A stretch of DNA of 40,618 bases from DAIDKA01 sp036489445 (GTDB taxonomy: Bacteria > Pseudomonadota > Gammaproteobacteria > Steroidobacterales > Steroidobacteraceae). Shown here piece by piece: positions 1 through 8,992 of this stretch. Location of the stretch: positions 1-40,618 of the forward strand of contig DASXFV010000053.1 in assembly GCA_036489445.1 (NCBI GenBank), given 5' to 3'. The translations under genes and the position numbers were made by a program. How positions within the stretch are numbered: the stretch's first letter is position 1; each line of letters opens with the position of its first letter. Under the pieces are notes generated by a model. That model worked only from the letters and a program-made list of their open reading frames with translations. It did not search any database and was not told the DNA's origin.

Positions 1-1
1 G

Positions 2-169
2 AGTCCCAACTACCTGGCCCGTGTCGGCTGGGACAAGCACACGCTGTCATCCGGTGACAAGGTGGAGCTCACCATCCATCCGCTCAAGGATGGCCGCAAG
101 GGCGGCTTTGATGTGAGCGTGAAGCTGCCCGACGGCAAGACCATGTACAACCTGCCGCACGGACCCTGA
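2..169 (+). CDS. C-terminal part of a DUF6152-like protein (5' end outside window)
   Basis: The first 168 bases encode the last 55 residues of a protein ending LPHGP. The visible part opens with SPNYLARVGWDKHTLSSGD and continues with a basic KDGRKGG stretch. The pattern S-P-N-x-L-x-R-x-G-W, then T-L-x-x-G-D, then a K-D-G-R turn fits the C-terminal half of DUF6152, a family of small secreted proteins of unknown function. The family assignment is from memory of that pattern. It is convergent with rpoD; 41 bases separate the stops. Confidence 0.6.
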   Translation, partial: SPNYLARVGWDKHTLSSGDKVELTIHPLKDGRKGGFDVSVKLPDGKTMYNLPHGP

Positions 170-204
170 GGCTCGCGAGCCATCGCCAGGCCCCTCAAGG
201 GGCC
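170..204. terminator. two short hairpins between convergent genes
   Basis: GGCTCGCGAGCC (170-181) is a perfect 12-bp palindrome, and GGCCCCTCAAGGGGCC (189-204) folds into a 6-bp stem with a TCAA loop. They fill the gap between the DUF6152-like stop and the rpoD stop. Neither is followed by a T-tract on either strand, so a role as bidirectional terminator is only inferred from position. Confidence 0.35.
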
Positions 205-210
205 GAAAGA

Positions 211-2331
<2,121 letters not shown>

Positions 2332-2425
2332 GGTGAAGCTGGCGCAACCCCGTATAAAAGTAGTGTGAGAGCCTGAATGTGAGTCCCCGAAGGGGCAACT
2401 CAAGGGGCATTTGGGCAAACCGCGG

Positions 2426-2454
2426 ATTCTATTTCACAACCCGCGCGGTGCCAA
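2426..2454 (-). promoter_or_regulatory. sigma-70 promoter for rpoD
   Basis: On the minus strand TTGGCA (2449-2454) is separated by exactly 17 bases from TAGAAT (2426-2431): five of six matches to each consensus. The predicted start is near 2419, giving a leader of about 88 nt before the rpoD ATG. It lies between dnaG and rpoD, so rpoD can be transcribed apart from the upstream genes. Confidence 0.75.
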
Positions 2455-2474
2455 ATTTAAAGCAGGTTTCTGCC

Positions 2475-4256
2475 TCAGCCCGGCCGCGCCAGGTCCTGCA
2501 TAAGTTGTTGAAGTTCATGCTTTTCTTCCTTTGACAAGCCCAGGTTACGGTCTTTTTCCAATAATGCGTCCAATTGGCGGCGTACTGACTCTTGATGTAG
2601 ACGTCCCAGCGCTTCGTCCAGTTCCCGCTGCGCGGCCGCCGCATCCTTGACCAGGGCTTCCATACCGGCCAGCCGCGCCAGGTGCGGTTCATCAGGTCGG
2701 CCACGCCAGCGCTCCAGGACCTGTGCGGTGGTCTGTGCAGGAGTCATGCGCAACTCATCGATCAACGCGGACAGCACATCGATTCCGGGCTCATCCAGGG
2801 CGCGAATTCGCAGCAACCGCTGTTCTGGGATATCGGCAGCGACCTGTGGAAAATGAAGCAACAGGCGCACGGCCTGGCGCACCAGGCTGCCGCGCCCCGC
2901 GCCAGCCTGCCGGGACTCACTGGCGGGCGCGTCCGAGCCAATGCGTATGCCGAGCAATTCGGCGATGCCCTCGGGCGTGCGCTGGAAACCGAAGGCCTGG
3001 GCCAGGCGTTCGGTCAGCAGCCGTCGGTATACCCCCTCAGGCACTTGCAGCAGCAGCGGTCGGGCGGCTTGGGCCACCTTGGCGCGCCCGTCCGCGCCGC
3101 GAGTCATCACCCGCTCGCCCAGTTCACGGACAAAGTATTCGGATAGCGGCAACGCCTCGGTGGTGAGCCGGTGCTCGAAGGCTTCCCGACCCTCGGCACC
3201 CACCAGGGTGTCCGGATCCTCACCCTCGGGCAGAAACAGGAAGCGCAGCTCCCGGCCCTCAATGGCCTCCGGCAGTGCGTTCTGCAGGGCACGCCAGGCC
3301 GCGGCGCGCCCGGCTCGATCACCGTCGAAGGAGAAGACGACTTCGCTGACCAGCTGGAAGATGCGTTTCAGATGATCGGCCGTGGTCGCGGTGCCCAGGG
3401 TGGCGACGGCGTAGTGCACACCGGCCTGGTGCAGCCGCACGACATCCATATAGCCCTCCACCACCAGCAGCCGGTTCAGCGGCGCGCGGCTCTGGCGGGT
3501 CTCATACATGCCGTACAGCTCGCGCCCCTTATGGAACAGCACCGTCTCCGGGGAGTTCAGGTACTTGGGTTCGCCCTTGTCCAGCACCCGTCCGCCAAAG
3601 GCGATGACGCGACCGCGCGCATCACGGATGGGGAACATGATGCGATCGCGGAAGCGGTCGTAATGGCGTTCACCGCTGCGCGGCGTGGCAGCGTCGCTGT
3701 CACGTTCGATGATGAGGCCGCATTCGCTCAACTGGCGCCGCGCCTCATCCGCGGCGCCGAAGCGGCGCAGCACCTCATTCCAGGAGTCCGGGGCATAGCC
3801 GATGCCAAAGCGGCTCAACGTCTCGGGTACCAGGCCGCGCCGGGTCAGATATTCCTTGGCACGCGCATTGCCCTCCAAGGCGGTCGCATAGAAACGAGCA
3901 ACGTTCTCCATGAGGTCAAACAGCGATTCATTGCGCTTCGGCGGTGGCGCGCCGCCGCCTTCGTGCGGCACCGCAAGTCCGAGCGCCTGCGCCAGCTCCT
4001 CCACCGCTTCGGGGAAGGGCAGGCGGTCGTGCTCGATGAGGAATCCCAGCGCCGTGCCATGCGCGCCGCAGCCAAAGCAGTGATAGAACTGCTTTTCCGG
4101 ACTGACCCAGAATGACGGCGTCTTCTCGTTGTGGAACGGGCAGCAGGCGCGGTACTCGCGACCGGCTTTCTTCAGCGGCACGCGTAGGCCGATCACCTCG
4201 ACGATGTTGGTTCGCTCGATGAGCTCGTCGATGAAACTCTGCGGAATCCGGCCCAT
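2475..4256 (-). CDS. dnaG: DNA primase DnaG
   Basis: Synthesises RNA primers for chromosome replication; 593 residues, normal for the family. The N-terminal CHC2 zinc-binding domain is clear (CCPFHNEKTPSF about residues 38-49; CFGCGAHG about 60-67). The catalytic core follows, with the TOPRIM motif EGYMDVVRLHQAG near residue 265 and FSFDGDRAGR near 310. The remainder is the C-terminal region that binds DnaB helicase. The ATG at 4256 starts MGRIPQSFIDEL, the usual DnaG opening. No strong Shine-Dalgarno is visible. It lies 52 bp downstream of yqeY in the macromolecular-synthesis block. Confidence 0.97.
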   Translation of the reverse strand: MGRIPQSFIDELIERTNIVEVIGLRVPLKKAGREYRACCPFHNEKTPSFWVSPEKQFYHCFGCGAHGTALGFLIEHDRLPFPEAVEELAQALGLAVPHEGGGAPPPKRNESLFDLMENVARFYATALEGNARAKEYLTRRGLVPETLSRFGIGYAPDSWNEVLRRFGAADEARRQLSECGLIIERDSDAATPRSGERHYDRFRDRIMFPIRDARGRVIAFGGRVLDKGEPKYLNSPETVLFHKGRELYGMYETRQSRAPLNRLLVVEGYMDVVRLHQAGVHYAVATLGTATTADHLKRIFQLVSEVVFSFDGDRAGRAAAWRALQNALPEAIEGRELRFLFLPEGEDPDTLVGAEGREAFEHRLTTEALPLSEYFVRELGERVMTRGADGRAKVAQAARPLLLQVPEGVYRRLLTERLAQAFGFQRTPEGIAELLGIRIGSDAPASESRQAGAGRGSLVRQAVRLLLHFPQVAADIPEQRLLRIRALDEPGIDVLSALIDELRMTPAQTTAQVLERWRGRPDEPHLARLAGMEALVKDAAAAQRELDEALGRLHQESVRRQLDALLEKDRNLGLSKEEKHELQQLMQDLARPG

Positions 4257-4308
4257 GGTTGAGGAGGCTACCGGGTGCCCCCCGGTCCGACAACCGCCGC
4301 GGGAAGCC

Positions 4309-4776
4309 TCAGGGGCTGAGCAGACTCTTGATGCGGGCGCTTAACGCGCCCATGTCGGTGCGGCCCTGGACCTGGGGTTTGACGGCTGCCATGACTTTGC
4401 CCATGTCTTTCATGGATGCAGCCCCGGTGCTGGCAATGGCGGCGCGGATCAGGCTTTCGACCTCGCTGTCCGGCAGTTGCGCCGGCAGATAGGCCAGCAG
4501 GACGGCCAGTTCGGCAGATTCCTTGGCCACGAGGTCGGCGCGACCGCCAGCTGCAAACTGGCTGATGGATTCGCGACGCTGCTTGATCATCTTCTCAAGC
4601 ACGGCAAGCACCTGGGTGTCGTCCAGCTGGATGCGCTCATCCACTTCGCGCTGCTTGATCGCTGCCAGCACGAAGCGAATGCCGGCGAGACGCTCCTTGT
4701 CGCCGGAGCGCATCGAGGTCTTCATGTCCTCGGTGATGCGTTCCTTCAGGGACACAGCAGTCTCAGCGGGCGGCAC
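4309..4776 (-). CDS. yqeY: GatB/YqeY domain protein
   Basis: Small helical protein of the GatB/YqeY family, related to the tRNA-binding tail of the GatB amidotransferase subunit; its cellular role is not settled. It shows the family body: LKERITEDMKTSMRSGDKERL, then AIKQREVDERI, and a C-terminal MKDMGKVMAAVKPQVQGR. The longest reading starts at a GTG at 4776, inside the end of rpsU (14-bp overlap). A second in-frame GTG at 4755, 7 bases after the rpsU stop, gives 148 residues starting MSLKERI. That length fits the family better and may be the true start. Translation is probably coupled to rpsU. Confidence 0.9.
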   Translation of the reverse strand: MPPAETAVSLKERITEDMKTSMRSGDKERLAGIRFVLAAIKQREVDERIQLDDTQVLAVLEKMIKQRRESISQFAAGGRADLVAKESAELAVLLAYLPAQLPDSEVESLIRAAIASTGAASMKDMGKVMAAVKPQVQGRTDMGALSARIKSLLSP

Positions 4777-4972
4777 GCATGCCGTCGCGGGAGATGCGCT
4801 TCATGTGGCGCTTGATGGCTGCAGCCTTCTTGCGCTTACGCTCCTGCGTGGGCTTTTCGTAGAATTCGCGGCGACGCAGCTCGGTGAGAATCCCGGCTTT
4901 TTCGCAGGCACGCTTGAAACGGCGCAGGGCGGCATCGAAATACTCGTTCTCACGAACACGAACGCTCGGCAT
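4763..4972 (-). CDS. rpsU: 30S ribosomal protein S21
   Basis: A 69-residue, strongly basic protein of the small ribosomal subunit. MPSVRVRENEYFDAALRRFKR and the RKRKKAAAIKRHMKR segment are typical of bacterial S21. A GAGG Shine-Dalgarno (TTGAGGTTCCA) precedes the ATG. It is the first gene of the rpsU-yqeY-dnaG-rpoD block and is divergent from tsaD. Confidence 0.97.
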   Translation of the reverse strand: MPSVRVRENEYFDAALRRFKRACEKAGILTELRRREFYEKPTQERKRKKAAAIKRHMKRISRDGMRAAR

Positions 4973-5035
4973 TGGAACCTCAAGTCCTTGATCTACCGGC
5001 GATTTTGCCGGCGTTGTAGCTGGATCGGGCTGGCG

Positions 5036-5064
5036 ATTCTAAAGACCCGTGCCGCAAAAGGCAA
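5036..5064 (-). promoter_or_regulatory. sigma-70 promoter for the rpsU-yqeY-dnaG-rpoD block
   Basis: Minus-strand TTGCCT (5059-5064), a 17-base spacer, then TAGAAT (5036-5041). The predicted start lies near 5029, about 57 bases before the rpsU ATG. The same -10 hexamer with the same spacing precedes rpoD. Confidence 0.7.
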
Positions 5065-5086
5065 AGTTTTCACGGAATTCCGCCTC

Positions 5087-5092
5087 TAAACT
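5087..5092 (+). promoter_or_regulatory. candidate -10 box for tsaD
   Basis: TAAACT (four of six to TATAAT) ends 7 bases before the GTG start of tsaD at 5100. No good -35 is visible at normal spacing. If used, the mRNA would be leaderless. Confidence 0.3.
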
Positions 5093-5099
5093 TACCGCC

Positions 5100-6140
5100 G
5101 TGAGAATACTCGCGCTCGAATCCTCCTGCGATGAAAGTGCTGCGGCCGTGCTCGACAGCGAGCGCGGGCTGCTGGCCCACGTCGTATTCAGCCAGATCGA
5201 ACTGCACCGGCTTTATGGCGGCGTGGTGCCCGAACTGGCCTCGCGCGACCATGTTCAGCGGTTGCTGCCACTGCTGCGGGAGGTGTTGACCGACGCTGAC
5301 ACCGCCCCCCGGCAGGTGGATGGCGTCGCGTATACCGCCGGCCCGGGCCTGGTGGGGGCGCTGCTCACCGGTGCTGCCTTGGGCCGCTCCCTGGCTTTCG
5401 CCTGGGGGGTGCCGGCGCTCGGGGTGCATCACCTGGAGGGACATCTGCTCGCGCCGCTGCTGGAGAGTGAGCCGCCGCCCTTTCCCCATGTGGCGCTCCT
5501 GGTCTCAGGTGGCCACACCATGCTGATCGAGGTGCGGGGGATCGGCGCCTACCGGGTACTGGGCCAGACCCGCGATGATGCGGCGGGAGAGGCCTTCGAC
5601 AAGACCGCCAAGCTCTTGGGATTACCGTATCCGGGCGGTCCGCAACTGGCTCGAATCGCGGCCCGGGGTCGGGCCGGTGCTTTCGAGTTCCCACGGCCCA
5701 TGCTGGATCGGCCGGGCCTGGAGTTCAGCTTCTCCGGACTCAAAACGGCGGTTCTGCATGCCGTTCGCGACCGGGTCCTGGATGACACCTTGCGGGCGGA
5801 TGTCGCGCGGGGCGTGCAGGAGGCCATTGTCGAGTGCCTGTGTGTCAAGGCAGTCCGGGCGCTGGAGGAGATCGACTGCGATGTGCTCACGGTCAGCGGC
5901 GGCGTGGGGGCCAATCGCCGCCTACGCGAAACCCTGTCACAAGTGCTGGCCAGCCGCGGTGGCCGGGCCTACTATCCGCGCCCGGAATTCTGTACGGACA
6001 ATGCGGCCATGATTGCCGTGGCGGGGCTGGCGCGGCTGCGTGCCGGCCAGCACGATGATCTGGCCATCGGCGCCCGCGCGCAGTGGGCGCTGGATTCGCT
6101 GCCACCTTTAACCATCGGAAACTGCAGCCTGAACTCATGA
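5100..6140 (+). CDS. tsaD: tRNA N6-threonylcarbamoyladenosine transferase TsaD
   Basis: Transfers the threonylcarbamoyl group to A37 of ANN-decoding tRNAs together with TsaB and TsaE. It has 346 residues (E. coli protein 337). The opening MRILALESSCDESAAAV, the metal-binding HHLEGH motif near residue 110, LLVSGGHTML, and the C-terminal VSGGVGANRRLR and YPRPEFCTDNAAMIA are all diagnostic of the Kae1/TsaD fold. I chose the GTG at 5100 because it aligns with the conserved N-terminus; upstream in-frame codons add 17 unrelated residues. There is no Shine-Dalgarno. Its stop overlaps the folB start (ATGA), so it is co-transcribed with folB and folK. Confidence 0.96.
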   Translation: MRILALESSCDESAAAVLDSERGLLAHVVFSQIELHRLYGGVVPELASRDHVQRLLPLLREVLTDADTAPRQVDGVAYTAGPGLVGALLTGAALGRSLAFAWGVPALGVHHLEGHLLAPLLESEPPPFPHVALLVSGGHTMLIEVRGIGAYRVLGQTRDDAAGEAFDKTAKLLGLPYPGGPQLARIAARGRAGAFEFPRPMLDRPGLEFSFSGLKTAVLHAVRDRVLDDTLRADVARGVQEAIVECLCVKAVRALEEIDCDVLTVSGGVGANRRLRETLSQVLASRGGRAYYPRPEFCTDNAAMIAVAGLARLRAGQHDDLAIGARAQWALDSLPPLTIGNCSLNS

Positions 6141-6517
6141 GTACGAATCAAACCACTGACCGGGTCTTTCTGCGCGAACTGGGGGTGGAGTGCATCATCG
6201 GCTTTCTCGAATGGGAGCGCCTGGTGAAGCAAACCGTGTACCTGGATATCGAAGCGCCCATTGATTGCCGGCGCTCGGCGATCAGTGATGATGTGTCGCA
6301 GACGCTGGACTACAAGCGGCTGTCCAAGATCGTGATTGCCTTTGTCGCGGCTTCCGAGTTCAAGCTGGTGGAGACGCTGGCCGACAAGACCGCGAAGCTC
6401 ATCCTCACCGAGTTCGATATTCCCTGGGTGCGGCTGACCGTCAACAAACGTGGCGCGATACGTGCTTCGCGCGATGTCGGCGTCAGCATCGAGCGCACCC
6501 GCGCCGATCTGGACTGA
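6137..6517 (+). CDS. folB: dihydroneopterin aldolase FolB
   Basis: Folate biosynthesis enzyme converting dihydroneopterin to 6-hydroxymethyl-dihydropterin and glycolaldehyde. It has 126 residues. Typical motifs are FLRELGVECIIGFLEWER near the N-terminus, the Y-K segment TLDYKRLSK near residue 56, a KLVETLADKTAKLIL helix with the catalytic glutamate, and the C-terminal VRLTVNKRGAIRASRDVGV. The ATG overlaps the tsaD stop by 4 bases and no Shine-Dalgarno is seen, so translation is probably coupled. folK begins 1 base after the stop. Confidence 0.93.
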   Translation: MSTNQTTDRVFLRELGVECIIGFLEWERLVKQTVYLDIEAPIDCRRSAISDDVSQTLDYKRLSKIVIAFVAASEFKLVETLADKTAKLILTEFDIPWVRLTVNKRGAIRASRDVGVSIERTRADLD

Positions 6518-6518
6518 C

Positions 6519-7022
6519 ATGGCGCAGGTCTTTGTTGCGGCCGGCAGCAATGTCGAGCCGCAGGCAAATCTCGCGCGGGCCGTCGCGGAACTTGCACGGA
6601 TTTTCAATGAATTGCAGGTATCGCCCTGGTATCAGAACCGCGCGGTCGGGTTTCAGGGCGAGGACTTCATCAATTTTGTGTTTGGCTTCCACACACAGCG
6701 CGGCGTACACGACACCGTGGGGCAGCTGCGAGAGGTGGAGACACTGTGCGGGCGCCCGCGCAATGCACCGAAGTGGGCCGCGCGCGCCATGGACCTTGAC
6801 GTATTGCTCTACGATGATCTGGTGTTGGATGAACCGCAGCTGAAACTGCCGCGCCCGGACCTGCTGGTGCGTGCCTATATGCTGGGGCCGCTGGCCGACA
6901 TTGCCCCTGAGCTGCGCCATCCCACCCAGGGACGCACCATCGCGCAGCTATGGGCCGCATTTGACAGGCAAGCGCATGAAATGATCCCCGTGCGGCCCGC
7001 GACCATCGTGCGGCGGCCCTGA
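6519..7022 (+). CDS. folK: 6-hydroxymethyl-7,8-dihydropterin pyrophosphokinase FolK
   Basis: Catalyses the step after FolB, pyrophosphorylation of hydroxymethyl-dihydropterin by ATP. It has 167 residues. The N-terminal VFVAAGSNVEPQANL and the signature ARAMDLDVLLYDD near residue 90 mark the family; PHPD-like LPRPDLLVRAYMLGPLADIAPEL follows. The ATG lies 1 base after the folB stop. The gene ends convergently 6 bases from a pteridine reductase gene, so the neighbourhood is rich in pterin enzymes. Confidence 0.94.
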   Translation: MAQVFVAAGSNVEPQANLARAVAELARIFNELQVSPWYQNRAVGFQGEDFINFVFGFHTQRGVHDTVGQLREVETLCGRPRNAPKWAARAMDLDVLLYDDLVLDEPQLKLPRPDLLVRAYMLGPLADIAPELRHPTQGRTIAQLWAAFDRQAHEMIPVRPATIVRRP

Positions 7023-7028
7023 TCCTGA

Positions 7029-7784
7029 CTAGGCCCCCTGGCTGCGACCGCCGTCCACGGCCAGGATCTGGCCGGTGACAAACGGCGCCATGGTGGCGAA
7101 GTAGACAACAGCTTGGGCGATATCCTGGGAATTCCCCGAGCGCTTCAGCAGGGTCTTTTCGATGATCTGCGCCTGCATGGCGGCATCGACCTCGTCCGGC
7201 CACATGACCGGGCCCGGGGCGATGCCGTTCACCCGCACCTCGGGTGCCAGTTCGCGCGCCAGGGACCTGGTGAGCATGATCAATGCGGCTTTGGCGCTGC
7301 TGTATGCGGGATAGCGTCGCAGCGGCCGCATGCCGTGGATGTCCACCATGTTGAGGATCAGGCCCTGTCGCCGGCGCAGCTCCGCAGCTGCGGCCTGCGC
7401 CAGAAACAAGGGCGCCCGACAGTTGGTGCCGATCAGATCGTCGAACTGCCCGGCGGTGATTTCCCCCACGGGAGTGGCGTAAAACGTGGAGGCATTGTTG
7501 ATGAGGATGTCCAGTCGGCCAAAGTCGTGGATGGCAGAGGCCACGACATCGGGGAGCCTGGCTATGTCCAGCAGATCAGCCTGCACCGTGGTGGCAGAGT
7601 TCGCGCGTTGGGAGTTGAGCGTCCGAGCGAGCGTCGCGGCATCCAGGCTTGAGGTTCGATGATGAATGACCACATTGGCGCCGACAGCATGCAGCCCCTG
7701 TGCCATGGCAGCGCCCAGGCGGCGGGCACCACCGGTGATCAGTACGGTTTGCCCGGCAAGGGGCTGCGCGGCCAGCTGAGTCAT
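7029..7784 (-). CDS. pteridine reductase (PTR1/FolM-type short-chain dehydrogenase)
   Basis: NAD(P)H-dependent reductase of the SDR family, 251 residues. The cofactor motif is TGGARRLG (residues 17-24), the arginine-containing form seen in pteridine reductases, followed by NNAS at 96-99. The catalytic serine of ordinary SDRs is replaced by Asp148, and D148, Y161 and K165 have the same 13- and 4-residue spacing as the PTR1 triad D181-Y194-K198. Convergence with folB-folK supports a role in reducing dihydropterins or dihydrofolate. The start is set at ATG 7784: another ATG at 7790 is only 2 bases from the -10 box and would fall upstream of the transcript. Whether the substrate is dihydrofolate or dihydromonapterin is not decided. 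Confidence 0.85.
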   Translation of the reverse strand: MTQLAAQPLAGQTVLITGGARRLGAAMAQGLHAVGANVVIHHRTSSLDAATLARTLNSQRANSATTVQADLLDIARLPDVVASAIHDFGRLDILINNASTFYATPVGEITAGQFDDLIGTNCRAPLFLAQAAAAELRRRQGLILNMVDIHGMRPLRRYPAYSSAKAALIMLTRSLARELAPEVRVNGIAPGPVMWPDEVDAAMQAQIIEKTLLKRSGNSQDIAQAVVYFATMAPFVTGQILAVDGGRSQGA

Positions 7785-7792
7785 GGGCATCC

Positions 7793-7820
7793 ATTATGAC
7801 CGGATCAGCGCCACTGCCAA
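7793..7820 (-). promoter_or_regulatory. sigma-70 promoter for the pteridine reductase, inside the divergent gene
   Basis: Minus-strand TTGGCA (7815-7820), a 16-base spacer, and CATAAT (7793-7798): five of six matches each. The -10 ends 8 bases before the ATG at 7784, predicting a leaderless message. The whole promoter lies in the first 25 bases of the divergent methyltransferase gene, and the -10 overlaps that gene's ATG (7796-7798). Confidence 0.6.
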
Positions 7821-8992
7821 TGCTCCCGGCCCTGAGCGCGGACCAAGCGGCGCATTCGGCTGCGCTGCTGCAGTTGATTTCGCGACGGATCACGGATGCG
7901 GGCGGCTTCCTCGGTTTCGAGGCCTTCATGGAACTGGCGTTGTATGCCCCGGGGCTGGGGTATTACAGCGCCGGCAGCGCCAAGATTGGCCCCGCCGGGG
8001 ATTTCACCACCGCACCGGAGGTCTCGGATCTGTTCGCGCGCTGCGTGGCGCGCCAATGCGCCCAGGTGCTGGAGAGTGTGGCTGACGGCGGTATCCTGGA
8101 ACTGGGCGCGGGCACCGGGCGCATGGCAGCCGCCATCCTGGGAGAGCTGGCCGCCATGAATCGCCTGCCGGCGTACTACGACATTCTGGAAGTCAGCGCC
8201 GATCTGGCCCAGCGCCAGCGCGAACATCTGGCCCGGTTGCCCGATGCGCTGCGCGCGCGTGTGCGCTGGCTGCAGCAGTTGCCCGCCTCGGGCCTGCGCG
8301 GCGTCATTCTGGCCAACGAGGTGCTGGATGCCCTGCCGTGTCGGCGCTTCGTGATGCGCGGTGTCGAGGATCCGGTGATCGAGGAGCTGGGCGTGTCGCT
8401 CGATGCGGCTGGCGCGCTGGCGTGGGCCACGCACGCGCCCGATGCAGCCCTGACCGCGGCGGTGCAGGCTCTGAATGCGCAACTGCCCGAGCCGCTGGCC
8501 GGGGGCTACACCTCGGAGGTTTGTCTGCTGGCAGACCCTTGGCTGGCAAGTCTGGCGGCTGCCCTGGCGCACGGCGCGATGCTGCTGTTTGATTATGGAT
8601 TGCCGCGCGCGCAGTACTACCACCCGGATCGCCGCGGCGGCACACTGATCTGCCATTTCAAACATCGCGCGCATTTTGATCCGCTGCTGCACGTGGGTGT
8701 GCAGGACATCACCGCCTGGGTGGATTTCACGCGCGTGGCGCTGGCCGGTCAGGCGGCGGGAATGGAAGTGCTGGGGTTTTGCACACAGGCGGGGTTTCTG
8801 CTGGGCGCGGGTATCGATGTGCTGCTGGGGCAGGCCCAGGACCCGCTCGAACAGGCGCGGCTCACGGGTGAGGCACGACGCCTGCTGATGCCCGGTGAGA
8901 TGGGTGAGGCGTTCAAATTACTGGCGCTGGGTCGCGGCATCGAGGCGCCGCTGCAGTGTTTCAGGCACCAGGATCTGCGCGACTCGCTGTAG
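7796..8992 (+). CDS. SAM-dependent methyltransferase, MidA/NDUFAF7 family
   Basis: A 398-residue class I methyltransferase of the MidA/NDUFAF7 family (COG1565), whose mitochondrial member methylates an arginine of complex I. The bacterial substrate is not established. FEAFMELALYAPGLGYYSAG near residue 40, GDFTTAPEVSDLFA near 65, the SAM motif ILELGAGTGRMAAAIL near 100, and ILANEVLDALPCRRFV near 170 are typical. The ATG at 7796 is only 5 bp from the last base of the first divergent ATG (7790). A later ATG at 7820 is possible. The 3' end overlaps the convergent cca gene by 32 bp. Confidence 0.88.
   Translation: MTGSAPLPMLPALSADQAAHSAALLQLISRRITDAGGFLGFEAFMELALYAPGLGYYSAGSAKIGPAGDFTTAPEVSDLFARCVARQCAQVLESVADGGILELGAGTGRMAAAILGELAAMNRLPAYYDILEVSADLAQRQREHLARLPDALRARVRWLQQLPASGLRGVILANEVLDALPCRRFVMRGVEDPVIEELGVSLDAAGALAWATHAPDAALTAAVQALNAQLPEPLAGGYTSEVCLLADPWLASLAAALAHGAMLLFDYGLPRAQYYHPDRRGGTLICHFKHRAHFDPLLHVGVQDITAWVDFTRVALAGQAAGMEVLGFCTQAGFLLGAGIDVLLGQAQDPLEQARLTGEARRLLMPGEMGEAFKLLALGRGIEAPLQCFRHQDLRDSL

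Noticed and set aside
2332..2418. 29-residue N-terminal extension of RpoD from TTG 2418, with the -10 box only 7 bases upstream
   Set aside because: Leaderless translation generally needs AUG, the peptide is unlike sigma-70 N-termini, and the ATG at 2331 starts a plausible basic N-terminus.
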